This document shows positions 34,295 through 43,545 of a stretch of DNA of 64,000 nt, piece by piece. This DNA is from Candidatus Leptofilum gracile (GTDB taxonomy: Bacteria > Chloroflexota > Anaerolineae > Promineifilales > Promineifilaceae): assembly GCA_016713825.1 (NCBI GenBank), contig JADJOJ010000012.1:248001-312000 (forward strand). Reading direction: 5' to 3'. A program made the translations under genes and the position numbers. The notes beneath the pieces are model-generated. The model did not search any database. It was not told where the DNA came from and saw only the letters and a list, made by a program, of their open reading frames with translations. Within the stretch, counting starts at the first letter, position 1; each line of letters begins with the position of its first letter.

Positions 34295-34990
34295 TCAGGC
34301 AACATGGAGCTGGGCTGATTTGCCTAGAATGACACTTTCGATGTACTGCTGATACGCTTCGATGTGGCGGCGCATCAGGCGGACGGCTTCTTCGGCTGCG
34401 CCAGCTTTTAGGGCAACCATAATCTCTTCATGTTCCACAATGTGTTGGTACTTAACGACGTTCTCTTTTTTGTCGCCTAGTTTGGCCAGGGCGACGTTCC
34501 ACATGCGCAAACTGAGGGGGTAAAGGGCCATGAGGGTTTGCTCTAAAAATTGATTATCGGCGGCGCGGTAGATGATGCGGTGGCATTGGTCGTCTATGGC
34601 GATGAGTTGTTCTGGGGAGATGTTGTCGGTGGTGTTTGCCTGATCGAGCACGCAGGCCATTTCTTGCCAATGTACGGCCGTTCCCCGCTGAGCCGCCAGT
34701 TCCGTAGCCAAACATTCCAGCGTCAGGCGCATTTCATACAGGCGTTGCAGGTCAGTCAGGTTGATGGGGGTGACAAAAATACCGCGTCGGGGAATGATGC
34801 TGACGAGCCGTTCTAGCTCTAACCGTTTGAGGGCTTCACGAATTGGGGTGCGCCCCAGGCCAAGTTCTTCTTGTAACCGGCCTTCATCCACCACAGCGCT
34901 GGGAGCTAACACCAGGGTGACAATTCTTTGCCGAATTAGCTCGTAAGCTTGCTCGCTAAGGGAGCGTTGGGGAGCGTGTTCAAGACGCAT
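34295..34990 (-). CDS. GntR-family (FCD) transcriptional regulator
   Basis: A 231-residue repressor-type regulator. The winged helix lies in residues 10-75, with the recognition segment RTPIREALKRLELERLV. The all-helical FCD effector domain fills residues 85-220 and includes the His/Asp positions that usually bind a metal and a carboxylic ligand (DDQCHR). AGAGGGA precedes the ATG. It sits between mttB and the MFS gene on the same strand. It probably senses the amine or a product and controls the C1 island and itself; a 16-bp palindrome about 100 bp upstream is a candidate site. Confidence 0.9.
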   Translation of the reverse strand: MRLEHAPQRSLSEQAYELIRQRIVTLVLAPSAVVDEGRLQEELGLGRTPIREALKRLELERLVSIIPRRGIFVTPINLTDLQRLYEMRLTLECLATELAAQRGTAVHWQEMACVLDQANTTDNISPEQLIAIDDQCHRIIYRAADNQFLEQTLMALYPLSLRMWNVALAKLGDKKENVVKYQHIVEHEEIMVALKAGAAEEAVRLMRRHIEAYQQYIESVILGKSAQLHVA

Positions 34991-35089
34991 CGGTTTCCCT
35001 CTTTATTTAGGGTATCCGGCTGGTGGGGAAACACCTTTGAGTAGGCGGCCAGGTGGTTGCCAGGAGCCGGAGCCTAACAGTTGATATAT

Positions 35090-35105
35090 CACAGATATAT
35101 CTGTG
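35090..35105. promoter_or_regulatory. 16-bp perfect palindrome, candidate GntR operator
   Basis: CACAGATATATCTGTG is a perfect palindrome about 100 bp upstream of the GntR gene. FCD regulators bind short palindromes near their own promoters, so it is a candidate autoregulatory operator. The assignment is inferred from position only. Confidence 0.5.
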
Positions 35106-35155
35106 TTTGGCCGCAATGGTAACACACGATTACTCTGATGCAAGCAATTGCCGGA

Positions 35156-36556
35156 TTAATTTTGGGTGGTCTGCGCCCGGGCTGCCAGCGTGGCGGTGGC
35201 GGCTTGTTTGTCGTGGGCTAAATATTTTTGCAGCATGAGGTAGCAAATGAAGGCGGGGATGACCAAAATTTGGAAGAGGGCCAGGCCGTAGGCGTAGTTG
35301 TCTGGTTCGGGTAGACGGCCGTTTAACCAGGCAAACAGCCAACCAGCCAGCCAGACGCTGAGCGCATTGCCCACAGCGCGGCACATGCGGCTGAGACCGA
35401 TAACGGTGCCACGATGTTCGGGCAGGTTCACATCGGTGATCATGGCGGCCCAGTTGGGCGGATCGGCGGATTGAAAGGTAACGGCCGTAAAGGCCACCAA
35501 AAATGCCAAAATGACCCACTCGTTGGTGACAAAGGTGCGCAGAACGGCCGTTGCCAGTTCCCAAAAATCGGCCGTTTCTGGCAGCGCCAGCCCCCGGAAC
35601 GGAATGAAATAAAGCCAGACGTACAGTGGCGCAGAGACGAGGATGCCGATGGCGGCCAGCTGCACGCGACCACGGCCGTTGCGCTGCTGCCACCAGTCGC
35701 CCAGGTGACCAGAGAGTACGGCCGTAAAGCCCCCCAAACTCAGCAAAGCAATGATCAGGTTGCCGACCACAGTAGACGTTTCCAGGCTGTACCCTTCTGA
35801 CTGCACCCGGGCAATGGCCCAGCGCGGAATCCAGAGGGTGGAGCCGTAAGCCAGGGCGTAAAAGAAGCTTTGCAGTAGCAGCCAGCGGTTGGAGGCATGG
35901 TGCCAAAAGTAGGCAAAATCGGCGCGGCGAATGCGGAACTCGTACCGCTTGCCCTGGGCAAAAAGCGGGGCCAGCTCTGGCTCTGCCTGGCCGCGCAGCG
36001 GTTCACGAGTGAGCAAGAAGAGCAGGGCAAACAGCAGGCCGACGGCGGCGATGATCCAGAACGGATAGCGCCAGTCGAACGCGCCCAGGGTGCCTGCCAG
36101 CAGCGCCCCCAGCGAGGTGCCAATGCCCTGCGAGACGCTCCACAGGCTGAGCGCCAGGCCGCGCCGCCGGGCCGGAACCAGGTCGCTGACGACGCTAAAG
36201 CCGAGTGAACTGATGCCGCCGACGCCAACGGCCGTCATCATTTGGAAAATCAAAAATTGGCTGAAATTTTGGGCCAGCGTGGTCAAATACATCGCCGCCA
36301 CCCAAACCAGCGTGCCCCAAAACAGCAGCGGTTTGCGGGCGGTTTGGTCGCCCCGGTACCCCCAAAAGATGGCGGCGGCGGCAACAATGAGCAGGTAAAC
36401 GGCCGTTACTGCCCCCAACGCCGCATCGCTTGCCTGCAAATCGCGGGCGATGATGGCGTAGAGCGGCGGCAGCACGCCTGCCGCCGCGTTGTCTAACGAG
36501 GCTAAAATGATGAAAACGGCAAAGGCAAAAAATTGGCGTGCGCGCTGCCGTGTCAT
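35156..36556 (-). CDS. MFS transporter
   Basis: A 466-residue protein with about twelve hydrophobic helices and a loop 2-3 motif close to the MFS signature (FWGYRGDQTARKPLL, about residue 64). A long central loop separates the two halves. It lies directly upstream of the GntR gene in transcription order, which makes it a candidate importer for the quaternary amine used by mttB; no BCCT or ABC-type betaine carrier is present. Sugar or drug transport cannot be excluded. The upstream SH3-protein gene ends 9 bp before this start, so transcription may read through from the surface-polymer group. Confidence 0.82.
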   Translation of the reverse strand: MTRQRARQFFAFAVFIILASLDNAAAGVLPPLYAIIARDLQASDAALGAVTAVYLLIVAAAAIFWGYRGDQTARKPLLFWGTLVWVAAMYLTTLAQNFSQFLIFQMMTAVGVGGISSLGFSVVSDLVPARRRGLALSLWSVSQGIGTSLGALLAGTLGAFDWRYPFWIIAAVGLLFALLFLLTREPLRGQAEPELAPLFAQGKRYEFRIRRADFAYFWHHASNRWLLLQSFFYALAYGSTLWIPRWAIARVQSEGYSLETSTVVGNLIIALLSLGGFTAVLSGHLGDWWQQRNGRGRVQLAAIGILVSAPLYVWLYFIPFRGLALPETADFWELATAVLRTFVTNEWVILAFLVAFTAVTFQSADPPNWAAMITDVNLPEHRGTVIGLSRMCRAVGNALSVWLAGWLFAWLNGRLPEPDNYAYGLALFQILVIPAFICYLMLQKYLAHDKQAATATLAARAQTTQN

Positions 36557-36565
36557 GGGTGGGGG

Positions 36566-37465
36566 TTAACCGCGTCGCAGTTTGGCGAAGGCGTAAATTC
36601 CCACCCCCAAAATAAGCGCCGCCCCGATGAGAATGAGCCCCAATGCGCCGCTGCTGGCGGAATCATCGGTTTCTGCGGTGGTTGGGGCAATGGTGGGGCT
36701 TAGGGGAACGGCCGTTGCCTGCACAATGGGCGTGCTGGTAGGGCGCATTTCGGTTGGCGGCGGTTCGGTGGGGGGCAGGGTGGCGGTGGCGGCGGCTTCT
36801 GCTACCTCGGCGGCGGCTTCGGTGGGAACGGCCGTTGCTGTGTTGGTGGGGGCGGGGGTGACGGTGCAAAACGGCGGCGGTGTGGGGTTCCACAGCGCAC
36901 CCGGCGTGGGGGTAACCCCGTTGAGCGGGGGCACTTCTACGATGGGCACGATGGGGGTGTAGCCCTGAACGATGACCACATCGTTGGCCACCCAGCCCAG
37001 CTGGCCGTTGTTGAACTGAATGAGCCACCATTCGGCCGTTTCGGCCCGCCCCACAATGTAGCGCACTTCCAAAAAGACGAGATCGCCAATAACGTCGTAG
37101 GCCAGGCCGGGGCCGCTGCGCACGTTGGTGGCCCCCAGGGTTTGGATGGTGGGACTGGCACCGCAGGGAACGGCCGTTGGCAAAAAGCCGCCAACTGGCG
37201 TAGGCGCAATATTGACCGGCAGCAAGGTAGAGGTCGCTGTTGGGCCACTGCTGGCCTCGGCGGTGCTGGTTGGCGTGGGGTTGTTGCCGCCATTGTTGTT
37301 GCCGCCACCAGAGGGTGTGGCGGTAGCTGGGGCGGGCGTTGGTGTGCGCGTGGGGATGGTTTGGCTGCTGTTGGCGCTATAAGCTGTGGGTAGATCAGAC
37401 CCGTAAAAAAAAGCCACCGTTCCAAGAAGAAAGACAATACAAAACAAAAGGTAATTATTTTTCAT
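36566..37465 (-). CDS. Secreted SH3-domain protein with C-terminal anchor
   Basis: A 299-residue exported protein. The signal peptide (LLFCIVFLLGTVAFFYG) is followed by a Thr/Pro/Gly-rich linker, one bacterial SH3 domain around 105-170 (NVRSGPGLAYDVIGDL, then LGWVANDVV), a second Thr/Pro/Glu-rich linker and a C-terminal helix (LGLILIGAALILGVGIY) ending KLRRG. It is therefore anchored at both ends of maturation or at the C terminus. Bacterial SH3 domains commonly bind cell-wall peptides. It lies 6 bp after the DUF4012 gene in one operon. Confidence 0.8.
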   Translation of the reverse strand: MKNNYLLFCIVFLLGTVAFFYGSDLPTAYSANSSQTIPTRTPTPAPATATPSGGGNNNGGNNPTPTSTAEASSGPTATSTLLPVNIAPTPVGGFLPTAVPCGASPTIQTLGATNVRSGPGLAYDVIGDLVFLEVRYIVGRAETAEWWLIQFNNGQLGWVANDVVIVQGYTPIVPIVEVPPLNGVTPTPGALWNPTPPPFCTVTPAPTNTATAVPTEAAAEVAEAAATATLPPTEPPPTEMRPTSTPIVQATAVPLSPTIAPTTAETDDSASSGALGLILIGAALILGVGIYAFAKLRRG

Positions 37466-37470
37466 CAGAT

Positions 37471-39525
37471 TTAATCTTCAAACGCCACTATTAAGAGCGT
37501 ATCTTTTTCCAGATTCAGGGTAACGGTTACCTGAGATCCTTCGTTAAGAATTGTTGCGTCGCTATTGAGAGCAATCTCGGTGGCTGTACTGCCTTCTGGC
37601 AGCAGCAGTTGGATCGTGACAGGTTGGCTGCTGGTACCCGCCTGTTTGCGCACCCAGAGTTGGTAAAGGGAACGGCCGTCTCTTTGCTGAACGATGTTGG
37701 CTGGCAGGGCATAGGTGAAATTGGTAGACAGCATTTCGCCGCGGGGCACCAGCAAGAAGTTGGTAAACGTGGTGAAATCGGTGAACTCAGTGGTGGTGCC
37801 AGGCGGTTTCATCCAGGCATCACCCCCCAGCAAAATCCCTTCAGAAATGGCATGCCCCGTAGCGTTTATCAGGGTGGATGATGGTGGGGCGTAAACGCGC
37901 AAAAAGTTGAAGTAGCAGCGGTCGGCAATTTCCTGGTAGGTGGGCAAATTGCCGTAAGTCATTTCCTGAATACAGCCGCCATCGTCGCCAGGTGGGTTGG
38001 TGTGGTTGTAATCCAGGGTGAGCCCGGCCTGGCCGGAACCATCGGCATTGAGCGTTACCTGGTAATGGGTGGTGCGCTGTATGTGCATGTTGGTCTTGTT
38101 AAACCCCATGTTGGTATCGAGCACCAGCAAAAAATCTTGCCCGGTTGGGTTTTCCAAACGGCCGTCCCAATTAAGCTGGTTGAGGACGGCCGTTTCCTGC
38201 GCATCCACCATGTACAGCTGCAAATGACGGCTGGCAAACGCCCGATGCACATTTTTTATCAGCGTGATCGGATCAATTGCCCCAAAATTGCCCTGCACTT
38301 TTTCCAAAATAGCCGCCGAAAAAGTGGTCAGAAACGCTTTGCGGTTTTGGTACCATTCGTTAAACGTTTGCCCTTCCTGCGCATTGAACGAGTTGCGGAA
38401 GCTCTGGATACTGTTTTGCGCATTGATCACCTCACCCGTGTCTGGCACCGTAACCGGGCCAGTGGCCTCAACCAGCAGCCGAATGAATTCCTGGTCAATG
38501 GCAATCACCCCGTCGATGGCTGGCGTTGGCTCTACGCGCTGGTAAAGTTCCATAGCCTGCTGGGCCGAGTAGGGGAAATCGGGCCAATAATTGGTGTCTC
38601 GCAGCAAAAAATATTCCGACTTCATAATTTCGTAAAGCGGCTGTGGGGGGTAATCGTAAAGGTCGGAATTTTGGACTAAATTTTGTACGTCGAACTGGTC
38701 TGCATTTTGGAAGCTGAGGCTTTGGATATCGCCATTTTCCAGGGTGAGCGTGCCGACGCCAGAAATGTAACCGCCGGTGGCCCGCAGTTCATCCTCGTTT
38801 TGAGCCAGCAGCAGGTAGGTGCGACGGCCGTTTACCCCCATAATCTCTGGCAAAATTTGCACCACCGTCAGGCTGTCTTGGGCAATGGGCAGCCATTCGT
38901 CGGCCTGGGCAAACAGCGGTTGCAGCTGGGCCGGAAATTCGGCCACGTTGGTGATTTGGGCACGGGCGGCTGCTACCCGATCCAGCGAAACGGCCGCTTG
39001 GGCCAAACCAGGCCGGGCATCCGACAGCGCAGTGATAAGCTGGGGCAGCTGGCCGTCACCGGCACCTTCGGCTTGCAAAACCAGCAAGACGGGCTTGAGG
39101 CTTTCGATGGCGTAGACGGCCGTTTCCGTCCCCGCATCCCCCATTTCCACAAGCTGCGGGGCCGAAACCAGCAGCGGCCCCACCGTGGGCAGCCAGCCCA
39201 GCCGGGGCAGCAGCGGCATCAGGAACGCCGTTTCATCGCGCAGCACCACAAAATCGGCGCGCACGGTGCGCACCATGGCCTCCGCTTCATCCGGGTTGAT
39301 GTTGGTGAGGCCATTTGCCAGCAGGGTTTGTACGGCCGTTTGCTGCGCCAGCAGCGATTGGGCCGCCCGGCCAATACGCCACGCCTTCATCCCCAGCCAA
39401 AGCAGCAAGACCAGACCCAACAGCAAGAAAACCGTCCGCCAACGGATGGGCCAAAAGGTGGATTTTGTTCGGTTCGGTACGACGCTATCGGTTTTTGTTG
39501 TCACTACTCCATGTCCTGTAAACAA
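37471..39525 (-). CDS. DUF4012 membrane protein
   Basis: A 684-residue protein with one N-terminal transmembrane helix (TVFLLLGLVLLLWLGM, about 31-46) and a large outer region. YLLLAQNEDELRATGGYIS near residue 235 is the hallmark of DUF4012, a family found next to exopolysaccharide genes. No catalytic role is established. The frame overlaps the end of the DUF2723 gene by 22 bp, and no other ATG is available in the first 40 residues, so a later GTG start is possible. The neighbours support a role in surface-polymer assembly or attachment. Confidence 0.85.
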   Translation of the reverse strand: MFTGHGVVTTKTDSVVPNRTKSTFWPIRWRTVFLLLGLVLLLWLGMKAWRIGRAAQSLLAQQTAVQTLLANGLTNINPDEAEAMVRTVRADFVVLRDETAFLMPLLPRLGWLPTVGPLLVSAPQLVEMGDAGTETAVYAIESLKPVLLVLQAEGAGDGQLPQLITALSDARPGLAQAAVSLDRVAAARAQITNVAEFPAQLQPLFAQADEWLPIAQDSLTVVQILPEIMGVNGRRTYLLLAQNEDELRATGGYISGVGTLTLENGDIQSLSFQNADQFDVQNLVQNSDLYDYPPQPLYEIMKSEYFLLRDTNYWPDFPYSAQQAMELYQRVEPTPAIDGVIAIDQEFIRLLVEATGPVTVPDTGEVINAQNSIQSFRNSFNAQEGQTFNEWYQNRKAFLTTFSAAILEKVQGNFGAIDPITLIKNVHRAFASRHLQLYMVDAQETAVLNQLNWDGRLENPTGQDFLLVLDTNMGFNKTNMHIQRTTHYQVTLNADGSGQAGLTLDYNHTNPPGDDGGCIQEMTYGNLPTYQEIADRCYFNFLRVYAPPSSTLINATGHAISEGILLGGDAWMKPPGTTTEFTDFTTFTNFLLVPRGEMLSTNFTYALPANIVQQRDGRSLYQLWVRKQAGTSSQPVTIQLLLPEGSTATEIALNSDATILNEGSQVTVTLNLEKDTLLIVAFED

Positions 39526-40880
39526 TTAAGCGCTGACTCTGGCAACAACTGCACCTGGCAAATGGCATGTTGCGCTGCGTTGACTGTCTTAAACAGAGAT
39601 AGGTTGTCCTCTTCCAAAGCACGCAAGGTTGGCTGTAGGTGCTGCAGCCTGTCTCGATACCAGTCGAAGGCAAACAGCTGATCATCAACCAGTATAATAT
39701 CTTCCCGATTCTCTTCCACGTGATGAAAATACCACAGTGTAAAAATGTCCGGGTCGCCAGATGTAATTAAGATGGCGCCCGAAGGCGCTGTTTCCAAAAT
39801 TGTTTCTGCTTGTAGCCGGATATTGTGAATATTTGCACCAGTCTGACCGCCTAAGTGTAGCAAAACAGCCAATGGGGGCAAGAGCAACCCCCAACTCCCC
39901 AGCCTGGGGATGAGGGGAATTAAGCAAAGGCTTACAATGAGCCAGGCGGGCAGGGTGAGGACGATGGCATCTTGGGTGTTGTAAAAAAAGGCGTAGATGA
40001 GGTAGAGAACGGCCGTTCCCCCCAATCCCCACCACTTTTTTTGCTGAAGTGAACGGCCGTACCACACCAAAATCCCCCAGCCCCCAATGCCCAACTGCAA
40101 CCCAAATTCTGGCAGCCAGCTGCGCAGTCGTGGCCAAAATTGGGCCAGCGGCAGGCCGAACTGGTTGGGCTGGTAAATTTTGCCGCTCACCAGCCACCAC
40201 CAGCCCGCCAGCGTTGTCGGGTCGCTCCACACCACCGGGCTGCCGGATTGGGCCAGCAGCGGCAGCAGCAGGTAGGGCACAGCCCCCAGCGCTGCGCCAG
40301 TCGCCAATCGACCCCACATTTGGCGGGCGGTTAGCAGCAGCGCCAGCGGCACCAGAAAGAGCGATGTGAGGTGGGTGGTAAAGCTAAGCCCCAGCAAGAA
40401 GCCGGTGAGGAGGGACGGCCGTTCCCCCAACAGCGCCCACAAAAACGCCGCCACCAGCAGCAAATTCAAACCGTACACCTCGGCCACCACCGCCTGGTGC
40501 CACACCAGCGGCGAAAAAGCAAACAGCAGCCCCGGCACGCTGGCCAGCAGCGGCGAGCGGTTGTCTGAAGCGGCTGGGCCTAATTGGCGGGCGGTTGCCG
40601 TCAGCAAGCCCGCTGCGCCTGCAACGCACAGCGCCGAAAACAGGTGAAAACGGTAAGCCACTGGCTCCACGGGCAAAAAGCTGACCAGCTTGCCCAGCAA
40701 CACGTAGGTGGGGTAGCCGGGCGGATGGGGCACGCCCAGGGTCACTGCCGCCGTAATCAGCTCGCCGCCATCGCCGCTGGATGCTTGCCAGGTGAGGTCG
40801 CGGGGCATGGTGAGCCAGTAGAGCAAGAAGGTGAGAACGGCCGTTCCCCCAGCAATCCAGCGTGATGACACTTTGGCCAC
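39504..40880 (-). CDS. DUF2723 membrane glycosyltransferase
   Basis: A 458-residue membrane protein with about ten helices. SSGDGGELITAAVTLG followed by VPHPPGYPTYVLLG near residue 50 is the DUF2723 (GT117-like) signature, in which an acidic residue of the first outer loop acts in sugar transfer from a lipid carrier. The C-terminal 90 residues are soluble and outside the membrane. The start is GTG, 4 nt after the GT2 gene stop. It belongs to the 36.6-41.9 kb surface-polymer operon. The acceptor may be a protein or a glycan. Confidence 0.85.
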   Translation of the reverse strand: MAKVSSRWIAGGTAVLTFLLYWLTMPRDLTWQASSGDGGELITAAVTLGVPHPPGYPTYVLLGKLVSFLPVEPVAYRFHLFSALCVAGAAGLLTATARQLGPAASDNRSPLLASVPGLLFAFSPLVWHQAVVAEVYGLNLLLVAAFLWALLGERPSLLTGFLLGLSFTTHLTSLFLVPLALLLTARQMWGRLATGAALGAVPYLLLPLLAQSGSPVVWSDPTTLAGWWWLVSGKIYQPNQFGLPLAQFWPRLRSWLPEFGLQLGIGGWGILVWYGRSLQQKKWWGLGGTAVLYLIYAFFYNTQDAIVLTLPAWLIVSLCLIPLIPRLGSWGLLLPPLAVLLHLGGQTGANIHNIRLQAETILETAPSGAILITSGDPDIFTLWYFHHVEENREDIILVDDQLFAFDWYRDRLQHLQPTLRALEEDNLSLFKTVNAAQHAICQVQLLPESALNCLQDME

Positions 40881-40884
40881 ACGG

Positions 40885-41853
40885 TTACCCTTTGCCTAGC
40901 GGACGGGCCAGCCCCCAGGCGTAGCCAATCCCCAACGCCAGGGCGCGGCAAAACAGCAGCCCCGGCGATACCCAAAAGACGGCCCGGTCTTTGCGCCACG
41001 CTTTTTGTAAAAAGGGGAGTGTGGTGAGCTTAAAAGCGCCCAGCAATAATGCGGCGGCCAGAAGCGCCAGCGGGAAAATGAGGCCAATGGCCAGCGTGGC
41101 CAAAATGAGGGCAACGAGCCCCATTTGCAGCTTAAGCACCTGCGGCGTGTGGGAATCTTTGATTACGCGCTCCGGGTAGCGGCGCATGATTTGCGCCTTC
41201 CAGTAGCCAATCATCACTTTTTTGCGGAAGTAGCGGCGCAGGTTGTTGGCGTGTTGGTGCCAGACAACGGCCGTTTCTACAAACACCATCTTGTGCCCCG
41301 CCGCCGCCAGCCGAAACGATAATTCCTGGTCTTCCACGTAATGAATCGCCTCATCGAAGCCGCCGGTTTGGCGCAAGACGGCCGTTCGGTATGCGGCCGA
41401 GTAGGTGTCGATAAAATCAATCACCGGCTGCGTGCGCAGCAAATCGTACTTGTCTTCGTACTCAATTTGCACAAAGCGGGCGACCCGTTCTGGCTGATTG
41501 GTGGCGTAGATGCCTTTGCAGCCTTGCACGGTGGGATTTTGAAACGGCCGTATCATTTCTGCCACCCAGTTTGGTGCTGGCACGCAGTCGGCATCGGTAA
41601 AAAGCGTAATTTCACCCGTGGCGACGGCCAGACCGCTGTTGCGGGCCGCCCCCGCGCCGCGCCGCGTGGCGTGTTGGATGAGCTGGACGCCTGCTGTTGC
41701 CGCAATCGCCTGGGTTCCGTCTGTGGAGCCATCATCCACCAAAATAATTTCGGTGGTGACGCCCGCAGGCAGCGTTTGATTTTGGCACGCGTGCAGGCAG
41801 GCGGGCAGCGTTTGGCGGGCGTTTAGGGCGGGAATAATAATCGAGATGTTCAT
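40885..41853 (-). CDS. Family 2 glycosyltransferase
   Basis: A 322-residue GT-A enzyme. ILVDDGSTDGT near 38-48 binds the nucleotide sugar, LFTDADC near 87 is the DxD metal site, and YVEDQELSFRL near 170 supplies the catalytic acid pair. Two hydrophobic helices (about 243-275) and a C-terminal hydrophobic stretch anchor it to the membrane. It probably adds sugars to a lipid-linked precursor that the downstream DUF2723 enzyme and the upstream flippase-like protein then handle. It is separated from the UPF0104 gene by a 200-bp repeat-filled gap. Confidence 0.9.
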   Translation of the reverse strand: MNISIIIPALNARQTLPACLHACQNQTLPAGVTTEIILVDDGSTDGTQAIAATAGVQLIQHATRRGAGAARNSGLAVATGEITLFTDADCVPAPNWVAEMIRPFQNPTVQGCKGIYATNQPERVARFVQIEYEDKYDLLRTQPVIDFIDTYSAAYRTAVLRQTGGFDEAIHYVEDQELSFRLAAAGHKMVFVETAVVWHQHANNLRRYFRKKVMIGYWKAQIMRRYPERVIKDSHTPQVLKLQMGLVALILATLAIGLIFPLALLAAALLLGAFKLTTLPFLQKAWRKDRAVFWVSPGLLFCRALALGIGYAWGLARPLGKG

Positions 41854-41859
41854 AAGAAA

Positions 41860-42052
41860 TAAAGATTGGCCGCGGATTTCGCGGATTAGGGTGATTTAAG
41901 TCGTGCAGAAAGTTTTTGAAAAAAATCCATCAAAGATTCAAAAGATTTCGCAGATTTAGAGGAAAAAATCTGCCTAAATCTGCGAAATCTGTTGATAAAG
42001 AATTTTAAAAACTTTTTTCCAACCACTTAATCCGTGAAATCCGTGGCAAAAA
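41860..42052. repeat. Short-word repeats (CGCAGATT and CCGTGGCA families)
   Basis: CCGCGGATTTCGCGGATTAG, then AAAGATTTCGCAGATTTAG facing CTAAATCTGCGAAATC, then AATCCGTGAAATCCGTGGC fill the gap between the GT2 and UPF0104 genes. They match the word families at 19.3, 32.65 and 58.8 kb. No ORF is seen. Confidence 0.7.
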
Positions 42053-42054
42053 AA

Positions 42055-43104
42055 TTACCTGTGTGACCCGATTTGCCGCCAGGACCAGTTGGTTTGCACG
42101 GCGGCCAATCCGCCCAGCGCCAGCTTGGGCAGCAGCGTACATAAATGAAACACCACGGCGTAACTGATGATAACGGCCGTTCCCAACACCTCGGTCTGTC
42201 CCACCTGGGCGAGGACAAAAAAAACGGCCGCTTCAAAAATCCCCAGTTCGCCCGGTGCCGTCGGCGGCGTGGTCACCAACCCTACCGCCACGTTGATCAG
42301 CACCGCCACGCTGAGGCTCAGCGGCAGGGCAAAGGCAAAAAAGAGCGTGTACGGCAGGGCAATGTCCAGGCTGGTGATGAGGATGGATGACAGCCCAATC
42401 GCCTGCACGCTGCGCCGGTTGCGCAAGGCGGCCAATCCCGCCAGCCCGGCAACAAAGCGCAGCTCTAGCCAGGCGGCGATTTTAGCCGGAAACAGGGCCA
42501 AAATCCGGCGCAGCAGCTGAATAACGCGCTCGGTTTGGAAGGTTACCAGCCCCATCGCCAGCAAAAAGAAGGTGGCCACGCCCGCCAGCAGCAGCCCTAC
42601 CTGCTCGGTGTTGGGCGGCAGCACGGCAAAGGGCAGCAGCAGCAAAACGGTAAGCCCGAGCAAAATGAGCTCCAAACTTTTTTCGATGAGCAGGGTGCTG
42701 ACGGCCTGGGTTTTGCTGATGCCAATTTGTTGGTTGATGGCGTAGGCTCGGCCAATTTCGCCCAGGCGCAAAAAGGGGAGCACGGAGTTAACAAACTGCC
42801 CCAGCCAGATGGCCCAGAAAACGGCCGTATACCGAATCTTCCCTGGCTGGTTGGGTGCCAGCAGCACGCGCCAGCGCCACGCCTTCAAGCTGCCGTTGGC
42901 GACAAAAATGAGCAAACCCAGGGTGATGAAACGGCCGTCTGCCGCGCGCACCGCTTGCAAAACATCGGCAAAGTCAATGGTTTGGGCCAGGTAATAAATG
43001 CCGCCGATGAGCAGAACGGCCGTAATGCCCCCATTGAGCCAGGGCCACAGCCTGCGCCAACGGGCGGGGGCTGGTTTGGTTTTATGTGGAGTGGGGGTAG
43101 ACAC
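42055..43104 (-). CDS. UPF0104/LPG-synthase-type membrane protein
   Basis: A 349-residue protein with about eight helices belonging to PF03706 (lysylphosphatidylglycerol synthase transmembrane region). Recognisable stretches are SLKAWRWRVLL near 72, FVNSVLPFLRLGEIGRAY near 104 and TTPPTAPGELGIFEAA near 288, typical of this flippase-like family. It lacks the catalytic synthetase domain, so it likely moves or exports a lipid-linked intermediate. The start is GTG, 15 nt after the stop of the upstream small gene. It sits next to GT2 and DUF2723 genes. Confidence 0.85.
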   Translation of the reverse strand: MSTPTPHKTKPAPARWRRLWPWLNGGITAVLLIGGIYYLAQTIDFADVLQAVRAADGRFITLGLLIFVANGSLKAWRWRVLLAPNQPGKIRYTAVFWAIWLGQFVNSVLPFLRLGEIGRAYAINQQIGISKTQAVSTLLIEKSLELILLGLTVLLLLPFAVLPPNTEQVGLLLAGVATFFLLAMGLVTFQTERVIQLLRRILALFPAKIAAWLELRFVAGLAGLAALRNRRSVQAIGLSSILITSLDIALPYTLFFAFALPLSLSVAVLINVAVGLVTTPPTAPGELGIFEAAVFFVLAQVGQTEVLGTAVIISYAVVFHLCTLLPKLALGGLAAVQTNWSWRQIGSHR

Positions 43105-43119
43105 AGATGTTTGCCAACA

Positions 43120-43545
43120 TTAGTCGCGGGGCCGGGTGTACATGAGTATCGCCCCGTACACGGCCAGGCCAAATATGAACAGGGTTACCAGAAAACCGGC
43201 CCACAAAATGAGCCGGTTGCGCACCAGGGTGCTTTGGCTAATGGGTAAGGTAGAAACGGCCGTTGCCTCTGGGGCGCTCTCGCCTACGATGGTTGGGGGA
43301 TTGGTGGCCACGGTTGGCAGCGTTGGCGGAATGTACCCTTCTTGCTGCTCTGGGGGCAGGATGGTAGGCCGCTGCAAGGGGTAGCTTTCGTCTGGCTGGG
43401 CTGGCGTGGCTGGGGGTGGATAGCCGCCTTCGGGCGTGGCGGTGGGGTCTGTTTGGGCGGTAACGGGTCGGGCGAGCAGCAGTAAACAGAGCAGCGGCAG
43501 CAGCAGTAAAGCAGTGAGCGATAATTTCTTGAAGAGATGGTTCAT
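43120..43545 (-). CDS. Hypothetical secreted protein with C-terminal helix
   Basis: A 141-residue protein of no recognised family. A signal peptide (LSLTALLLLPLLCLLLLARPVTA) is followed by a Pro/Thr-rich segment of about 70 residues, then a helix (LILWAGFLVTLFIFGLAVYG) and a short tail. The layout resembles a small wall- or membrane-spanning tether. The start overlaps the upstream small membrane gene as ATGA, so they are co-translated. It belongs to the surface-polymer operon. Confidence 0.7.
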   Translation of the reverse strand: MNHLFKKLSLTALLLLPLLCLLLLARPVTAQTDPTATPEGGYPPPATPAQPDESYPLQRPTILPPEQQEGYIPPTLPTVATNPPTIVGESAPEATAVSTLPISQSTLVRNRLILWAGFLVTLFIFGLAVYGAILMYTRPRD

